Shown here in pieces: positions 40,448-43,326 of a stretch of DNA of 43,326 nt; the stretch's first letter is position 1, and every line of letters starts with the position of its first letter. The translations under genes and the position numbers were made by a program. The DNA comes from Acrasis kona (taxonomy: Eukaryota; Heterolobosea; Eutetramitea; Acrasida; Acrasidae): assembly GCA_026419775.2 (NCBI GenBank), contig JAOPGA020001048.1:1-43326 (forward strand). The letters run 5' to 3'. The notes beneath the pieces were generated by a model. The model worked only from the letters and a program-made list of their open reading frames with translations. It made no database searches and was not told the DNA's origin.

Positions 40448-40768
40448 AATAATCGTACAGACACAGTAAAACTAGAACGTGGTTACATCAATTCTAAGAT
40501 ATTTATTCCTAACATTATAGTATCTTTTTATACTGGCAAGTTCATACGAAGTTCTTATGAACCAAAATACATCCTTCAGGGCACAATCGAAGAAATGTTG
40601 GACATTACCAGCGAAACAATCTACACGGCGGACAAACAACTGCCCCTGATGCATGCGTCTGCGGGCATATTGCCACTAGGAATATCCGCAAACAACATTG
40701 GTGTTGTTGATACCTTCGATGGACATCACTTTGTTATTACAATCTTGAGATTAATGATAATTACATAA
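40448..40768 (+). other. Coding-like open frame without ATG start
   Basis: 106 open codons ending at TAA 40768 that read like real protein (GYINSKIFIPNIIVSFYTGK, YEPKYILQGTIEEMLDIT, HASAGILPLGISANN, DTFDGHHFVITIL). The only early Met is internal (the ATG in EEMLDIT). A first exon is expected; ATG 40328 (MKLRFFEPIRLNTFF) with a GTGAAT donor is a candidate, but phases do not agree. Family not recognised. Confidence 0.35.
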
Positions 40769-40922
40769 TGATTACTCTTTACAGACCGTAGGTAATAAAT
40801 GAGTCGATTACAAACAAAAGTACCGAACCGTCACAACCGAACCGTTCACAAAAACTAACCTAGTAGAGAAAGGTGCAATTTATTCGTCAAAATTAGGTGC
40901 ACACAACTGTAACAAGACTTGT

Positions 40923-41552
40923 TCACATAAAATCAAGATCTTCTTTTGCTATCTCTCCAAACTCCTCCATTTCCTGGTGTAGCCGCTGTTGGTACAATTT
41001 AATAATGGTTGTATCATCATCTAAGGAAAGCTCCAATACTTCGCAACAATAGCTCTTTGCTCTCTTAAGGAAAGCTTGTTTCCTGATATCTAAACCTGGT
41101 TCTAAAATACTGTCATGCATTGTTTCATCAAAGCAATCTCTTCTAATTTGATTTAGAACAACATCTTCTATGTTCTTTGGTTTGTTGCTACGCACCGCAC
41201 ATAGCACTTTGCTGTTTGCAAATGTAACTTTATCAACGTATTGGTCCAAATTTTTTCCTGCTTCGTCAAACGCAACCAAACTACTGAAGCTAATCGTCGC
41301 CAAATGATGGATGGATTGAAAGTTGTCAAATGTGAAATGTTCTAGATACAGTCTGGTATCTTTGACACCTATACTAAACTCAACACGAAGTGTTTCTATT
41401 TGGGCAAATGTAGTCAGAGCGGCCTCTAAGTGATGGATGTCGTCGAACTTTGTACAAATGAATTCCTGCTGTAGTAGAGTATTCAAAACATGTTTTCGCC
41501 CCTTTATCTCAATGTACTTGATAATGCTTGGATTAACGACTTCGGCATATTG
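40923..41552 (-). CDS. Unknown acidic helical protein, 5' end unresolved
   Basis: A 209-codon open frame on the minus strand ends at TGA/TAA near 40923. It starts before any ATG: the coding-like block PSIIKYIEIKGRKHVLN precedes the first Leu/Met candidates. So a 5' exon or start is missing; a CCGAAG acceptor near 41541 may open it. The protein is helical and acidic (AKEDLDF, EMEEFGEIA), with one Cys-Cys (YCCEVLEL). No domain recognised. Its promoter region abuts the transposase gene, which may have displaced the 5' end. Confidence 0.45.
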   Translation of the reverse strand, partial: QYAEVVNPSIIKYIEIKGRKHVLNTLLQQEFICTKFDDIHHLEAALTTFAQIETLRVEFSIGVKDTRLYLEHFTFDNFQSIHHLATISFSSLVAFDEAGKNLDQYVDKVTFANSKVLCAVRSNKPKNIEDVVLNQIRRDCFDETMHDSILEPGLDIRKQAFLKRAKSYCCEVLELSLDDDTTIIKLYQQRLHQEMEEFGEIAKEDLDFM

Positions 41553-41677
41553 TCATTTTACAAAATGTGTGACCACCAAAAATAAACAAGATATTTTCCC
41601 TCTTTTCTTCGGAATTCCTAGGCAACTTTCTTGTTTTTGAAACAAAACGAAAAAAGTCGCATTTGATTAGACTTCCT

Positions 41678-42709
41678 ATGGTAAAATCCTATGTATGGTC
41701 TAAAAACAATAGATACTATCGACGAGGAGTGAGAACCAGTGAAGAGCAGATCAATGAAATTTGCATCCGAAGAATTGAAGGCGACTCAATTTCTAAAATC
41801 TCAAGAGATATGAGGGTTGATAGGCGTACAGTGCGAAAATACATTAATTTATATGAGTTAGGGAGTGATCTTCAAGCTCTTGGGCGTCCCGGGGACCGGT
41901 CACTTTTTGCCAACCATGAACTATATGGTTATGTTGAAGCGTTGACATATGAGAACCCTTTACGTCAACTTCGTGATATCCAAGACATTCTGTTTGAAGA
42001 GTTGGAATTAGAAGTATCATTATCGCAGATATCAAAGATTAGGAAGCATAAACTTGGATTTAATCGAAAACGTGTATCACATATCGCTAGGAAGCGTCTT
42101 ACAAAACGAGTACAATTCTGTAGAAGATATTGGAGGGAGAACATTTTCGATTTAGACCCAAGCAAATTCATCTACATCGATGAATCTCATTTTGATTATC
42201 GCTCGTTCAATAAGCGTTACGGATTTTTCAAGAAAGGTGTTCGAGCTGAGTGGGTTAGTGGTCATGTCACAAGAGACTCATATTCTTTGGTAATGGCACA
42301 GTCATCCACAGAGATCATCCATACTTATATCAAAAATACAATTGATGAAGGAGTCAAGAAGATTGATTTTCTTACATTCTTAGAAGAGCTAATTCTTTTA
42401 GTCGGAGATGATATGATTCTAGTGATGGACAATGCTCGTATCCATCGATCAAGAGAAGTTGTCAACTTCTTGGAAGAGCACAACATATCTTATTTATATC
42501 TTCCTCCTTATTCGCCAGATTATAATCCTATAGAAATATCATTTGGCTCAATAAAAAGGTACATCCAAGATCATGAGACCAAGAATCATTCCCGTGTAGC
42601 AGAGGATATGTACGGATCGATTAATAGAGCTGTTGATAGTCTTACTGTGGATAATATTGCTGGGAGTACAAGACATGCATATGGTAATTGGTCATCCCCA
42701 AGACTATAA
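41678..42709 (+). CDS. DD34E transposase, IS630/Tc1-mariner type
   Basis: 343 residues from the first ATG (MVKSYVWSKNNRYYRRG). N-terminal helix-turn-helix DNA-binding domains are seen (SISKISRDMRVDRRTVRKYI and HELYGYVEALTYENPLRQLR). The catalytic triad is complete: IYIDESH (D1), LVMDNARIH (D2) and PPYSPDYNPIE (E), with 34 residues between D2 and E. The reading frame is intact. No terminal inverted repeats or TA duplications could be seen within about 150 bp on either side, and the stop is 24 nt from the next gene's stop. It is a young transposon whose ends I missed, or a domesticated copy. Plain DNA-transposon family. Confidence 0.85.
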   Translation: MVKSYVWSKNNRYYRRGVRTSEEQINEICIRRIEGDSISKISRDMRVDRRTVRKYINLYELGSDLQALGRPGDRSLFANHELYGYVEALTYENPLRQLRDIQDILFEELELEVSLSQISKIRKHKLGFNRKRVSHIARKRLTKRVQFCRRYWRENIFDLDPSKFIYIDESHFDYRSFNKRYGFFKKGVRAEWVSGHVTRDSYSLVMAQSSTEIIHTYIKNTIDEGVKKIDFLTFLEELILLVGDDMILVMDNARIHRSREVVNFLEEHNISYLYLPPYSPDYNPIEISFGSIKRYIQDHETKNHSRVAEDMYGSINRAVDSLTVDNIAGSTRHAYGNWSSPRL

Positions 42710-42733
42710 AAATAATTTATTGTTATTAACTAA

Positions 42734-43326
42734 CTATCCACTCTTATGTGGAGTTCTTGGAGACCTTATTAGGCTTGGAGACCTTCCCTGTGATTCAACA
42801 TGCGCACCTTTTGTGGTTGGTGTATGCTTGGGCGATGGCTTAGGTGACAACTTGTGTGACGACTTAGGAGAAGGAGTAGCATACTCCAGGACTCGTTTTG
42901 CTGAAGATGCTGATCCAGGAATGGACCTACGGATTGCTGCAAACATTTGACTTGGAGACTCACAGTTCTCCTCACAATTATCCTTACTATAGTAGCTCTG
43001 ATTAAGGTCATCAATGATAACATTACACATATCGCCAAGCTCAGTGTAAATTTTCATTCTTGACCTGATTGAAGCAATCTCCTGCTCCTTTATGCTGATT
43101 ACAAGTTGGGCTTCCTCTAATTGATCACATAACTGCTTCCAATTATTGTGAAATTCATCTCGTAAATTCTGGACCCTTGAAACTTCCTTCTTAACCTGGT
43201 CCTTTTCTTTAGCTAATTTTATCAACGCTACCCCTGATTTAAGATCTTTGGCCTTCTCTATCTTAGGTGGTTCCACTTCAACAATCTCTTCATCCGTTCC
43301 ATCTTCAATATCGGTATCATCATCCT
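42734..43326 (-). CDS. Coiled-coil protein, partial
   Basis: The frame is open from the right edge of the window to a TAA at 42734, so the 5' end lies outside. The visible 197 residues begin with an acidic stretch (DDDTDIEDGTDEEIVEVE), followed by a long heptad coiled coil (KLAKEKDQVKKEVSRVQNL, LEEAQLVISIKEQEIASI). The end is a Ser/Pro-rich basic tail (TPSPKSSHKLSPKPSPKH) with many S/T-P sites, as in microtubule- or kinase-target proteins. No catalytic domain is visible. Function unknown. Confidence 0.6.
   Translation of the reverse strand, partial: DDDTDIEDGTDEEIVEVEPPKIEKAKDLKSGVALIKLAKEKDQVKKEVSRVQNLRDEFHNNWKQLCDQLEEAQLVISIKEQEIASIRSRMKIYTELGDMCNVIIDDLNQSYYSKDNCEENCESPSQMFAAIRRSIPGSASSAKRVLEYATPSPKSSHKLSPKPSPKHTPTTKGAHVESQGRSPSLIRSPRTPHKSG

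Noticed and set aside
1-43326. CRISPR arrays, rRNA genes, riboswitches
   Set aside because: None seen; the only tandem arrays are protein-coding (LRR and RCC1 repeats).

Overview
The window is nuclear DNA from an AT-rich, gene-dense unicellular eukaryote. Genes lie on both strands with short spacers. They carry very small GT-AG introns, mostly 31-59 nt, usually with a TAAC/TAAT-type branch site close to the acceptor. The gene mix includes BBS2, LAMTOR4, LMBRD2, METTL9, several RGS proteins, a galactonolactone-dehydrogenase-like enzyme, a tocopherol-cyclase-like protein and F-box/LRR proteins. This fits a free-living protist that keeps ciliary genes. A heterolobosean (Naegleria/Acrasis-like) is my best guess, but that is inference; nothing in the window fixes the species.

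Left part (1-8.9 kb): the tail of an RCC1-repeat surface protein, then a decayed stretch with gene remnants (1.0-3.0 kb), an RGS-START protein, another broken coding stretch, a three-exon LAMTOR4-like Ragulator subunit, a TrmH-type RNA 2'-O-methyltransferase, a membrane-anchored short-chain dehydrogenase and an unknown tail-anchored protein. A possible Pol III RNA follows.

Middle (9-27.8 kb): aldonolactone dehydrogenase, a protein resembling a dead SNF2 lobe, a GST-like protein, METTL9, an unknown disordered protein, a GATA factor, an MGST3-like MAPEG protein, an FAD monooxygenase with an in-frame stop, small secreted or unknown ORFs, a tRNA-Ala(AGC) with an enlarged D-loop, a 7TM-RGS receptor, two secreted proteins, a HAS1/DDX18 helicase, the tocopherol-cyclase-like protein and an F-box protein with 22-residue LRRs.

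Right part (27.8-43.3 kb): an F-box pseudogene, a small HEAT protein, a GPI-type surface protein, a signal-peptide 7TM protein, LMBRD2 (nine exons), BBS2 (four exons), and a Golgi-type glycosyltransferase fused to a GH19 chitinase/lysozyme domain and broken only by one homopolymer length. It ends with an unknown protein, an intact DD34E (IS630/Tc1-type) transposase gene without visible terminal repeats, and a coiled-coil protein that leaves the window.

There are no operons. Recurring themes are G-protein signalling (RGS-START, 7TM-RGS), Ragulator/lysosomal and membrane trafficking (LAMTOR4, LMBRD2), cilium biology (BBS2), redox and detoxification (GST, MGST3, lactone dehydrogenase, FAD monooxygenase) and glycan handling (GT-GH19). 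Convergent neighbours often end only 23-26 nt apart, and several stop codons sit inside an AATAAA. Coordinates of splice sites were read by eye and could be off by one.
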